A stretch of 64,000 nt of DNA from positions 728,801 through 792,800 of the forward strand of contig CAJNAR010000148.1 in the NCBI GenBank assembly GCA_905220665.1, in the 5' to 3' direction. The notes under the pieces were generated by a model. That model was given only the letters and a program-made list of their open reading frames with translations, made no database searches and was not told where the DNA came from. Source of the stretch: Albugo candida. Taxonomy: Eukaryota > Oomycota > Peronosporomycetes > Albuginales > Albuginaceae. Positions 40,613 to 51,560 of the stretch are shown here, piece by piece. The stretch's first letter is position 1, and every line of letters starts with the position of its first letter. A program made the translations under genes and the position numbers.

Positions 40613-42786
40613 GTGGAGGCAGAAGAGGATCTCGACTGTCAGAGCCTCATGTCAGACTGGAGTGGAGAGGAGGAAGAGGAAGGTGAAGATGAAGAAGACT
40701 GGCTGGAAACAGACACAGCTCAGCTACAAAAGAGAATTACTGCTGTCCAGGCTCAGCTGGAGAAGGAAAAGAAGGGAAAGAAGAAGAGATCTTCTACCTA
40801 TAAAAGTGAGATGGCTTCTTTTGCCAAAAGTGTTCTTTACCCTCTAACTCTTCACATACTTTGGCAGAGAACTCAAGAACTACCAAGTGGAAAAGGAAGA
40901 AGTATGTCAAGGAGAATAACCTGCGGAGGCTGGACATCTACTTCAAACAAGCAGGTCAGCAGCCATCGGCAACTAAAAGAAAGGAGCTGTTCATTGCATC
41001 AGAAGATGAGAGTAGTGAGCAGCAGGCAGAGGAGGGAGAAGAAGAAGCAGGATAAGAGAGGTCATTGAAGGTTTGAAGGAAGGGCTGAAAGGCATACAGA
41101 ACCAGAAAAGCAGCTGGGGAAAATTCCCACCTTATCTTGTTTTAAGACTTATGGCCATCCTCCAGTATCTGGAAGGACGGCTTTACCAGGGCATGAGAAA
41201 GAAGGAAGCGTCAGCTACTGCAGCCAACGACAAAATGCACAAGACGTCAGACGTGGCCTACAGGAACGTTGGGCTTTGGGCAGATCGGTACTTGGTCAGC
41301 AAAGCCCTTTCAACACATCAGCAAGGACGAAATTCAAAAAGGAGAGAGATCCTGGAAGACCTTGATATCAATAGGGAGTGCCTCTCATGGATGAGGGGGA
41401 GGAAGCTCAATGAAAGATCACCCAAAGAGCTCCAGATGGTTATTCAAAACAGCATTTCCCAAAGGTCCTGGGAGAGAAGAAGCAGAAGATCAGCTACTTG
41501 ACAGTGGACAAGTACCTGAAGATATGGGGATTCAAAAAAAAATGGGAAGGAAGCTGTATATGTACGGTCATGAAAGGGTGGATGTGGTGAAGTATAGAGA
41601 GGGTTGGTCAAAGAGTATGATTAAGTACAAAAGAAGATGGATGAGTGGACTTGAGAGGAGATGGATGTGTTGGTGGAGGGCAAGGTGGAATTGTGGGACA
41701 GCAAGTATGTGCATGTGACGCATGATGAGTCTACCTTCTACAACAACGACGGAATAGAAGAGTTGTGGTTAGAAGAAGGCGATAGTTGGATTAGGAAGAA
41801 AGGACAATTGGGGTCAATCATGATCAGTGACTTTCTGTGCCCGTGCCATTGGCCCATGAAAGTCACTGATCAGCAAGCTAGGGAGAATGGGCTCACTTCA
41901 CCATCATCCAGAGAGATCATTAAGGCAGGCAAGAACAGAGATGTTTGGTGGAAAAGTGAGGACATAGTAAGACAACTCAATGAGAAGGCCATCCCCATTG
42001 TCAACATTATTCACCCAGGATATATTGGAGATTTTTTCAGATTTTTTCTTTCACATGACTTTTTTCTTTCGACCAATCGTCCAATCATCAGGTGTTTGCT
42101 GTCAACGCTCTGGTGGCTGGCAGGATGACTTTCAAGCCCAAAAAGGAGAAAACATACCAATATAAAGATGGATGGTACATCATCGATTACCAAAACATCT
42201 AGCAATCCATGTGGTTTACCCACATGGAGAGATTTACTTGAAGGGCATCGAGATGGTAAGCTTTCTTCTCTGTGCTTTCAAGATCTCACTGATGCGATCT
42301 CCCCACTGACGTTACTGTCTCACAGGTGCTGAAGGAAAGAGGAATCGGGCCTTCTCCCAACGTAAATTGGAATCTGGATTGCCATTCCAAGGCATTGCCT
42401 CCAACAAATGACTGCTGCTGGAGGCATGCCTTGATGGCTCAGCCGATTTTGCTGAACAGAATTCAGCCCTGGAGATGGAGGTGAAGCAGGCAGGACACAT
42501 TACTGAATATTAACCCAAATTCCACTGTGAGTGTAACTTGATCGAGAGGTACTGGGGAGCCGCCAAGAGAGCAGCTCGGAACCAATGTAATTATAATTTC
42601 TCCTCGCTTTGGGAGAGGCTCCCTGGTATCCTCGATGGATTGAGCATGAAGGAATTTCGTAAGCACACTCGAACATCCTGGAGATACATCGAAATGCATA
42701 GCAAAGGCAAGGATGGCGTTGAGGCGGAGAAGGTTGAGCGGGACAGACTGAAGATGAAATCGCACCGACGTCTACGCGTCAAGTAT
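40613..42786 (+). pseudogene. Multi-exon DDE transposase relic (family known to me from basidiomycete fungi)
   Basis: Pieces in all three plus frames read as one protein of the IS630/Tc1-like DDE superfamily. In order: an acidic/Lys N-terminal segment; LDIYFKQ; a helix-turn-helix-like part (WADRYLVSKALSTHQQGRNS); DGHERVDVVKYRE-like sequence near 41560; the first catalytic Asp in HDESTFYNNDG (41716-41748); GQLGSIMISDFLCPCH; the second Asp in FDQSSNHQVFAVNALVAGRM (about 42068-42130); VLKERGIGPSPN after an intron; and the catalytic Glu in CNLIERYWGAAKR (about 42530). A clear GTAAGC...TCACAG intron lies at about 42255-42325. Numerous frameshifts and stops make it non-functional. Confidence 0.8.
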
Positions 42787-43230
42787 TGATTTCTGCAGGC
42801 ATATCGATGTGTTAAGAGGTGTTTGAGCTTTTGTTTTGGATTTCAACATTACTCTGCCATATATACAACGCCATTCGTCCTTTTTTTTATACCTCCCATG
42901 CCCTATCTCCTCTCATCCCAGGCCAAGAACTGTACATCGACATTCCTCTTTTGCTTAAATACCATGTCTGCCTTATTTCCTTTCATTCTATCCACGAATT
43001 GAAAATTGCACAGCGTACGACATTTCACACAGGGTGTTTCAAATCCTGCCGATCTTAGGAAAACATGCAAAAATGGCAAACTTTGAGGCGCATCAACACA
43101 ATGAAAAAAAAGATATGCACAATCTACTTGCCACAAAATGTTCCACAATTCAAAAGTTATCGTTTGGTGCAAGAAAAACTGACAAAGCTTTCTAATCCAG
43201 GTGTCTGATAGACTTTGAACTTGGTCAAGA

Positions 43231-43265
43231 AAATGCTGGTACTAGGAGAGTTGCATCATACGAAT
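43231..43265 (-). repeat. Right terminal inverted repeat of the transposon
   Basis: AAATGCTGGTACTAGGAGAG followed by TTGCATCATACGAAT is the imperfect reverse complement of the left end. Confidence 0.6.
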
Positions 43266-43425
43266 TCACCTCAATCTCAATAGTGGGAGTGTAGGGCTGA
43301 TGATATCTTACGGTAGCATTTCCGTACCAAAAGCAAATGCTGGAGTTTATGATTGGTCAATGGAAAATTCTGGTCTGTCTACTTCACTCTAGTATTGCCC
43401 GCAAACACATCCTCAGAATTTAAGG

Positions 43426-45421
43426 ATGCGAATTTTCAGTTTGCGCGCATTATTACTCACTGGTTTGATAACCATGCATATAATCACATTACCTACCTAC
43501 GTACCAGCGAAATCCGTCTATTCCCACTTCCATTTTTTTAAAAATGTAGATCATGCAGCGTGTCACGAATGCCTGGTTAACTCGTTGGGATGAGGCTCAT
43601 GTAGACATTTCGAGTTCGTTTTTGTCCCATTGTCACGCTGAAATCCGTTGCACTTTGAATATTGTTCAGGCTACGAATGACGATATGATTGAGCCCAAAA
43701 CGGCAATTACTCAGCTTAGTAAACATCCGACGCGTTACGAAAATACTGAGACGGCTCTTTTCTCGTTGATAAAGCCAACGCTACTTATAGTGCATTCCTG
43801 AGACCATTGGAGATTGACGCAGATAGAAAACATAAACTCACGACAGTGATGCTTATAAAACGAGATAGCATTCCAGTCTCTTTTTATATAGAACTAAAAA
43901 AAGCAGCTCCTATCAAAACTCCAGTCGTGATTTTGGAACCAGTACCAGAAACAGATGCGGACACGCACAATCAGAAACGGGAAGGCGACTCATCAATTCG
44001 ATGCATGATCATCCCTGGCCCAGGAAGTGATGCTGTATGCCGAGAATGCTTAGATATGCACAGTAAATGGCTCGCTATTCGAAGCTACATACTATTCCAT
44101 AAAGCAAGGAGAAACTCAGCCGAGTTGGTCGTCTTTCCCAGCAATTACGAATCATCCGATATAGTAATTAACTGCCGAAGGAAGTCATGTTTTAACCTAT
44201 GCAGTTGGGATCCGAGTGACTGCGAAATCATGGACTCAATATTTCCAAGGCATCGCGAATTGTTGGAAGTGCATCAAAAGACGTATGGGCTTAATGAAGA
44301 GCATCATATCTGTAATGAGAATGCGATGGATTTGAACAGAAAAGTCAGGTAATTGATGTAATTGCATTCGAAAGGATGCAAAGAGCTAGCAGAGGTTTTG
44401 GACCTCCTCACGCCCCATTCTCTTTCTCGAATACATTGGAAGTCTTGTGCACCAAAACGACCTTTTGTATATATGCTACTCTGTTTCCATTCACAAGATG
44501 AAAGTGTATTGGATGTATCCTCAAAAATGTGGGAGGCGCTCGGCTGCTAATGAGTCTGTCTCTGAGGAATGTAATGATTTCAACGTCTGATATCAAAAGA
44601 GCATTGAAATGTTCCGAATGCAGTTATATGATGCTGTTAGACACAAAAAGATGCAACCAGTATCGTGATGAGTCTTTCGTGAACATAGAGACCTTTCCGA
44701 AGCCATCTGGCTATGAGGTGCTTGATGAAGCGGCGAAAAATTGTATTGTGGTTTATCAAATGTCTTCTCGTCGAACTCGTTGCCTCCGTTGCATGATAAA
44801 AACTTTCTCAACAAAAGAAAACTCTTTTGTCCACAGTAAAACGTCGTCGCTTACTGACACTTTTAGACTTGGTTCAAGATTACCAAAATGGTCATGGCAG
44901 AATCTTCTGACATGTCATCATAAGGACAAATGCGTCCGGATACAGAAGGTCCCCTATCATTTCTGCTCTAAACATGCAGCTGTCTTATCATCGAATTCAT
45001 CTAAATCGATCGGACGAGATGCTACCATCACGTACACACAGAGAGGAATTCCAGTGGGTATTTGGCCTCCTCAGATGGATTATATTCTCATGTCGTATTA
45101 CAAATTAGAACGTGTGTCAGACTTACCTCCCTACTATTCAAATAAAATTGCTTTGGTCCAGTTTGAGTTTGCGACGTCTACATTTGAAGATTGTGCATCT
45201 TGCAAGTTGAGCAACCAGAAGTATTTTTCCCTTAGAGCGACAAATCTACTTCTGCTGGATATGTTTGGATGCATCCAACACCGTCTTATTTTCTTCGGTT
45301 ATGTGTTAAAAAACTATGCTCGATTCTAAGCTATAATGGTGACCGAAAACAAGTTGAGCGTCCTGTTGGCATCCGACAGCTAACGAAATATGATATGCAC
45401 GTGAGGGAAAGTGAAATATAG
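43426..45421 (+). pseudogene. Broken paralogue of the secreted Cys-rich ORF
   Basis: The copy starts at an ATG at 43426 with an intact signal-peptide-like segment and the CHECLVNSLG motif. A TGA then ends the frame just after the motif, where about 50 bp present in the intact gene (between TTGGGATG and AGGCTC) are missing. Further frame changes lie near 43800 and 44350. Long pieces remain open (43807-44352, 44529-45329) and retain CxxC pairs such as CRECLDMH and CSEC. The homologous stop is TAG at 45419-45421. A 50-residue secreted peptide carrying just the first motif could still be made. Confidence 0.85.
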
Positions 45422-45779
45422 CAAATGCTTTTACAGTCAGGTACGTCTTCTCTAATGCTAACGTACCTTGGTCGGAGAAAACCGTTGATAACGCATTGCA
45501 CCCTTTCCCAGACGTATGGAGATGAAACCGCCAACTTGTTCTGTTCATTTTCACAAAAAAAACGGCCAAAACGGTTCATTTTTACTCGCTACGTCTAAAA
45601 ATAACCAAACTTGCTGCACGAATAAAAGAGCAGAAATTTGATACATGAACACTTCGCATTTTTCCGCACTCCTGAGTTCTGGATGATAGCAATGCTAGTT
45701 GGACTATTTCAGCAAGCTTTATCAAACACTTCATGATGTGTAAATCGCAACATATGAATGGGCTCGAGCATACCCATAA
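45422..45779. other. 3' flank of the broken effector paralogue
   Basis: This stretch aligns with 32600-32900, sharing GCACGAATAAAAGAGCAGAA-like and TTTCCGCACT-like landmarks at moderate identity. No gene is seen. Confidence 0.5.
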
Positions 45780-46590
45780 CAAGCGTGAGCATGCCCATGT
45801 GATGACTCGAAGACCACACCTAGTGGCCTTTCACCAAATGATCCGCTATAGACGGAGTGATTTAGAGCGCTAAGTCGAGCCTGAAATGTAATTAGCGCCT
45901 GCTGTAGCCAGAACGGAATTAGAAGTCGCTTGTGTGAGTAAGGAGATAGCATAGACAAAAAAATTGTTTGTGGCATTAGCCAGGAAAAATTTCTTTGCCA
46001 CAATTCTTCGGTTTCTTATCAGAAATGCTGCAATATATTTCATCTGACAAATGCGACTAGAAGAAAAAACGCTAAAATGGTGTGGAAGTCATGTCCATGG
46101 GCGCTATTTTTAGCAAATGGCAATTCTTGGGCTGTATTAAATGCACTTCCGGAGTCTCTGAAGATGGCGGGTACACGAACAATAAGGTATGATGTATCTT
46201 AGTAGCGTACTTGTAACCATTCATATTGATGGTCGTTATGAACTCAATGTGGCAAAATTAACAAGTGAAGTGGAAGAAAAGTATTTGGATTACAAATTCA
46301 TTCAGCTATGCAACCAATAATTTCGGTCATCCAATTTTCACGTATAGACCAAATCTGTCGACACTGATTATCGCCATGAACGAAGCGGCGCATTTGAGGA
46401 GAATTACACGCAACGTGGAGCCTTAGAAACTCTGAGTATAGCTGATAATCGAAGGAACCTTGAAGGAATTAATGCTGAGTCCAAGCGTCAAAAGGAACTG
46501 TTGATACTACTAAAGTGGTTATTCGATTCTGTCTTAGTAACAGCATTTTCGCACGATAGGCTGCATCGGAAAGCATTTTTGGAAAAATCT
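45780..46590 (-). pseudogene. Third, most decayed copy of the chromatin-reader PDZ region
   Basis: It is weakly but collinearly similar to 22980-23790 of the chromatin gene and to 32900-33700. Anchors are CCTAGTGGCCTTTCACCAAATGA, a TTTCACGTATAGACCAAAT block (against 23548) and GTTATTCGATTCTGTC followed by AGGCTGCATCGG (against 23735-23790). No frame remains open. It marks the start of a third tandem unit, after which the homology is lost. Confidence 0.6.
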
Positions 46591-48879
46591 CAATATTCCA
46601 AGTGTATTATAGATTCAAAAATGCCTGAAAACTTGAGTTATCGGATGGGGAACTTCGTAATATGCTGGAAAGTTGATTTTGTGGCTCACATTTAGTGCAC
46701 TTTTGACTTGACCACCAAAGATCTGGGAAAGACAGAACAAAATACTTATACAAAGAACATCTACCTACGTTGCAGAAAAAAATATCCAGGTATGATTAAA
46801 TGCAAATAGGTTACGTCTTCTTATAATATAAAGCCCCTGATTGAGATTTTGATAAGTCTGCTAGAATTCGCAGATACATCCTCAATGAAACAGCTTCACT
46901 ACGCGCGCTTCTTAATCTGGCTACCATCATATTATATTGAAACTATCAAAAGAGTACTGATCGATTTCATCGGCAACGATATAACCAAACATAAAAATTC
47001 CGCAAAGACAATAAAGTTGAAGTATTTTGGTATCAGAGACATGAGAAAGAGGCACTTCATGTTTGAGGACCACTCAGTGGCCGAAATCAAAAAAGATTAC
47101 TTCTTATGTTGAAACTGATACTATGCAAGACCCGCACGCATTTTCCTGCCCAGATAGCTTATGAACAGCAGCAACCTTTTTAGATTCAAGAAAGTTATGT
47201 CATAATGGTCACTGATTTATTGATTGTCCCTTTCTTACTTATCCGTATTTTTTACGTCACAACACAGAAAGATTTCGCTGTAATCAGATACAACTCTTCC
47301 TTGCTGCTTACTGCCTAAGTGAATCAGCAGTATTTCTTGAGTATATTCAGTGCTGCTTTAATGGTGCTGCCAGAAATTCTTCCTTGTGATGAATATGTCG
47401 GCCAACTAGAAATGCGAGGCATTGCTGAATATTTGACCTAAGCAATATGAAGAATGAGAGAATTTCAAGAATTTATTTGCTTGATGGTGGAGTGTCACGG
47501 GAAAAGGTTCCAGCTTTGCTATGTTTCCAACGCGACTGATTATAATATACACCTGATAATGAATACACTGACTAAGACCACGCGTGTATGTATTGAAAAA
47601 TGTTACATCGATTCTGAGGTGGAAAAACTGGGCTTCTCTTTTTCTTTATTATCAATGGAGATAAGGTGCTGTTGTATTGTTTCTAGATTTAGATGCATGC
47701 CTTTTGCGCTCTTTTCGATTAATAGGCCCTCATCGACACAGTTTTCTTTCACGTTTTTATTGTAAATCTAGCATTTTAGTGAAAGCATACAAAGTTATGC
47801 TGATTACTCGCCCATCCATAAGTTTCCGGGACACATATCACTCTATCACCAAGTAAAACGAAATCAAAAACGACACGTAAAAAATCCTGCGGCCTTCAAA
47901 AGAAGTTCTCGTTGCAACGAGTGGTCATTTCATCTTCTTGGACCATGAATTGAAGTAAACGATTGGATCGGTACAATAATCTATGTAATGGCCAAGAAAA
48001 AACCCTGAGTCTTGAATACTCTGAAGCGCGCTTGAAACGCATAAAACAATTAAACGATGATCTTCAACAGGGACGATTCGTCCCTGATTTATTTTTACAT
48101 GGAACTGCAAGTGAAGATGCTTTAGTCTTGTGCTTGGCGAAATCTGAGAGATTTATGCATGTAAGGCAGCATACTGATAATTGCCATGAAGTAATACATA
48201 TCATATGGACTGTGATTCCAAGAAACATGTGAGAGGATTAATCATTGACGGAGGTTATTGTGCTATGACGACGCTGGTCGAAGAGATGATGGTGCAGATC
48301 CAATCGAGAGAACACAAATATTTATTTTAGAGAAAGCCGATCTGTTTCAGTAAGCTAGTAGCGCTTAACTTATGCGGTACAGTTCATGCTTTATAATGAT
48401 ACACGTTGCTGGATTTCGCAAATACTACGAGGACGACATACGTGAATCCAATAATTCACGCTGACGATCGAGCGTATCTAATCTCGTTTAGATCATCGTT
48501 CAAACTCCAAAAAGAAATTTTTTGCTTTATCTGCACCCTATATCGCTGCTCAAGATTCTCACCAGCGGGATTCTGTTTCTTTGTGGCTGGTGGGCACTTT
48601 CAACTTTTGCAGATTTTGTTCAGTTGAAAATGAAAAATTTAAAGTGATATCCGTATTAAATCATGACTTGAGCCGTTAGCTGTGCATAGCTGCATATTCT
48701 CATTTGTTGGCGCTGTCGAGACACATCGTGCTCTGCAAGATTATTATCAATAGATAGGTATAACGTTTCGCAGCACGAAAGAAGGTTGTTCATGCTAGTT
48801 GGCATGTATTGCTTGATCATGTGGTGAGCGCTTTCACCCCGTGAGATTGCAGTATGACCGAAATGCGTTATACGGTCAG
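46591..48879. other. Subtelomeric AT-rich stretch, no gene assigned
   Basis: Short frames such as 46849-47112, 47454-47765 and 47963-48232 are present. The second (GKRFQLCYVSNATDYNIHLI) faintly recalls a piggyBac-type transposase block, but not enough to call. No repeats or RNA genes were recognised. Confidence 0.35.
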
Positions 48880-50088
48880 TCCAAGCAGTAACACACGTTT
48901 CTTTGAGGGGAATCTATGTTTCGAGAATGTTTTTGATGATTGCACTATCTGCACGAAATTCGGAACGTTTCCACAGCTCACCGAAAAGCCTTCTGTTCTT
49001 GCCTACATGAGTGACCCCCATTCCTTCATGAAGGCTATCGCTTCTTCTTCTTTTGGAAAAATTGCTTTGCATTTTTCCACTATTTTTTTCCAGTATGCCA
49101 TTCACATAACAAAATTTGAAGTTATTTACATGAACGTACTCCAAAAATTATAGAATTTGGAAGTGAGGTAAGTCCTCTTAAATTCCTGAAATTAACGCCA
49201 GCTCGCGATCGATGACGAAAACTTCCGGAGGAAATTCGTCCCAAAAGATCGGTCGAAAGAAGTTTATTGATGAAGAGTATGTGGATTGGCTCTCGTTCGT
49301 CATGCAGCAAACATATGCGATGAAAAATATTATACGCATTGACTAGCACTCAACGAGATGCAACAACGTAAGCTTCAAAGCATTTGTCTTCTGTGTAGCA
49401 TTCAAAAGAAAAACGTCATTGTGACTCTGAGCCACCTCTGTAGATCTTGGATGGGAAAAGTACAGGTGGAAAATTCTGCCGTCATCACCTCCCAGTATTG
49501 TTTCAACATCAAACTGCAACCTGCGAAATTTCTGGTCAAGGGCATCCATCGGTGTACGGTCATCAAAAGTTCTAAGAATTGAGTCTTGGCGGACATTGTT
49601 CAGTTTTGTTTCAGACGAAACAAGTCCACGATCAATCCGAAACATGTTTGGATGTTTGTCGCTAGGACCCCAGCATCATACAATCCAACTATTGTCTTTT
49701 CCATTTCTGTTTAAAATCTGATGTGAACACGACGGGAGCTTTTGGAGGTGGATGACATATGGATATGATCCTCTACCACCACGTGGAAAGTCTAATGCAG
49801 TCCGTCCTGTATGGCTTCCAAGCGAAAAGGACAATAAGCGAATAATGTCGAGGTCTTTCGTGTGCTAGTTTCTTCCGTTAGACTAAGCTGATTGCGGTAA
49901 AACCCTTCTCGGTCACATTTGTAATGGAACGTATAGTGCCCGAAACAGCGGCCTGAAAGCGGTAAGGGTTCTCTCCGATGGGAACAAGTCTCTTCCAGAT
50001 TCGACGCTTCTCTATACTCTATCATTGCATTGCAAATTTGTATCGACCTAGGGCGCACAATTGTACCGCGTTGGTGTCTAACCGCCAC
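48880..50088 (-). pseudogene. Mutator-like (MULE) transposase relic
   Basis: Minus-strand pieces in changing frames follow the order of a MULE transposase with a FAR1/FLYWCH-like head. At 50088-49792 there are Cys/His-containing segments ending CPFRLEA. At 49645-49343, DGRIFHLYFSHPRSTEVAQS leads to an N-A-T-Q-K-T-N block equivalent to the family's D-C-T-Y-K-T-N. At about 49320-49190, in another frame, come FIAYVCCMTNES and the hallmark VFVIDRELALI. At about 49100-49040 is a C-x2-N-x3-K-N-x-G-K-x-Q-S-N-F piece. The first catalytic Asp equivalent reads Asn, and at least two frameshifts are present. The element limits were not found. Confidence 0.65.
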
Positions 50089-50383
50089 AATAGGGCTCTA
50101 AATGTAAATTATCAGTACATTCTGGTCAAACATGTTAAAGTCTATACCAGATCTGTATTTAGCCCAAACCAACTAAAAACTAAGTTGTCTGTGTAATTTT
50201 ACACATGTTGACTTACTAATGACATTATCATGAGTATGACGATTTGATTGATACTTCCTTCTCTTTTGCTTGTGATAATATCACCAAGACAATCTTGAGG
50301 CTGCAGAGACTTTGTTCTGATAAGAGCCAAAGCGGTTGTCTGAAAGTACGTTTCAGATGCTATTGAGGTCCGAATAAGTGCGC

Positions 50384-51112
50384 TTTTGTCCGTATTTTCT
50401 TCTTCATTTTCTTGCGGGCAACTGATTCGCATCGATCTTCCCATTTACTTTTATGTAATTCCACAGGTCGAATTCCAATGTATTTCCGATTCATCTCCGG
50501 CAGCGCTTTTGCGCAATCGAAAGGATCACCAAAGCTTACAAAAACCGTACCCACGCGATTCATGCGTAAATTTATCACGAATGACTTTGGCTCGCTTAAA
50601 TGATGGAAACGAGCTTGAATTCTGAACCAATATTTCGCCAGTAACCTCGTTACCCAAGTCACCACAAAACAAATCACTATCCGCCCACTCGGCCAAGGTA
50701 GCTTCTTCCCACCGCTCAATACCTGCCACTCGCACCCATCTCGTCGCCTTAATGTGTAACGGTCTTTGAGAGGAAGCGGATAGAGACGATTATGTCGAGG
50801 TTTTTGATTTGACATATTTATTAGGGTCGTAACCATGAACGCTCTGCTGAGTATTCATAGCTGTTGTTCCTCATTCGAATGTAGTTGCCTTGTCGTTATA
50901 TCCACTCGCAGAATGATTGTCTTTGACAGTGTAATTTGTGTGGATACTGACGACATGTACGCCATTTCACCTGTAATTCCAACGGAGAATCCACTAAGTG
51001 ACGCGTACTGTGTTGCCATCTTCCCAGCGAATTCTGAGCTACCAATCTCATTTTCTGTCGCATTTCGGTGGGGTGCAGGACGAGGTAGAGCTGCGTATAC
51101 TTTGTGTGCCAT
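50384..51112 (-). pseudogene. RBM42-like RNA-binding protein pseudogene
   Basis: Two overlapping minus frames together give one RRM of the RBM42 type. The first reads WADSDLFCGDLGNEVTGEIL then PSFKRAKVIRDK and an SRGYGF ending. The second takes over with TVFVSFGDPFDCAKALPEMN then KYIGIRPVELHKSKWEDR and a Lys-rich tail. The first frame holds RNP-2 and the second holds RNP-1 and the C-terminal half, so a single-base shift near 50540 breaks the gene. An open frame at 50855-51112 (Pro/Arg-rich start) may be the N-terminal part. A functional RBM42 presumably lies elsewhere in the genome. No intron is needed, so a retrocopy is possible but not shown. Confidence 0.7.
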
Positions 51113-51201
51113 TGCGCTTACTTTCTTGTTGGTATCAGCGCTTTTCTAAAAAGATTCATTCACATTATTTTGGACGGCGAGGGTCTACGACATTTTAAAT
51201 G

Positions 51202-51560
51202 AGTTTGTGGGACTCTGAGGAAACAAAAATTGAGCCTACCCCACACCATAAAATGAGTCAGAGAATTCATAAAAGAGATTAGGCTCGTTGAAAAAGGCTT
51301 GAAGAGTAGATCACAATAGTCTCAATACCATTTGTGAATTTATGGGACGGACAGGACTCTTCGACAGTTTGAAGAAGTTTGTGAAAGTCTGAGTAAACAA
51401 GCGTTGAGCCTACCCCACACCATAAAATGAGTCAGAAAATTCAGAAAGAAGGTAAGGCTCGTTTTATAGGGCTTGAAGAGTAGACTAAAACAGTTTCAAT
51501 ACCATTTGTGAATTTTTGGTCGGACAGGGCTCCTCGGCAGTTTAAAATAGTTTGTCGTAA
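51202..51560. repeat. 174-bp tandem repeat, two full copies and a stub
   Basis: Units start with AGTTTGTG at 51202, 51376 and 51549. Shared internal blocks include GAGCCTACCCCACACCATAA, AATGAGTCAGA, GGCTTGAAGAGTAGA and TCAATACCATTTGTGAATTT. The copies are roughly 85% alike by eye. Confidence 0.85.

Larger units (their letters stand above)
40213..43272 (+). mobile_element. DNA transposon with decayed terminal inverted repeats and a DDE transposase relic
   Basis: The limits come from comparison with the uninterrupted copy at 30370-30425. The insert is about 3.06 kb. Its ends form an imperfect inverted repeat of about 33 bp: the left end contains GGTGCGACTCCCCTA and the right end contains TAGGAGAGTTGCATC, which pair when one is reversed. 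The internal transposase relic is listed separately. The target-site duplication could not be read with certainty because both flanks are mutated. The element is clearly younger than the unit duplication but is itself dead. Confidence 0.8.

Noticed and set aside
47454..47765. Possible piggyBac-type transposase fragment
   Set aside because: Only one faint block resembles the family; no catalytic residues or neighbouring blocks were found.
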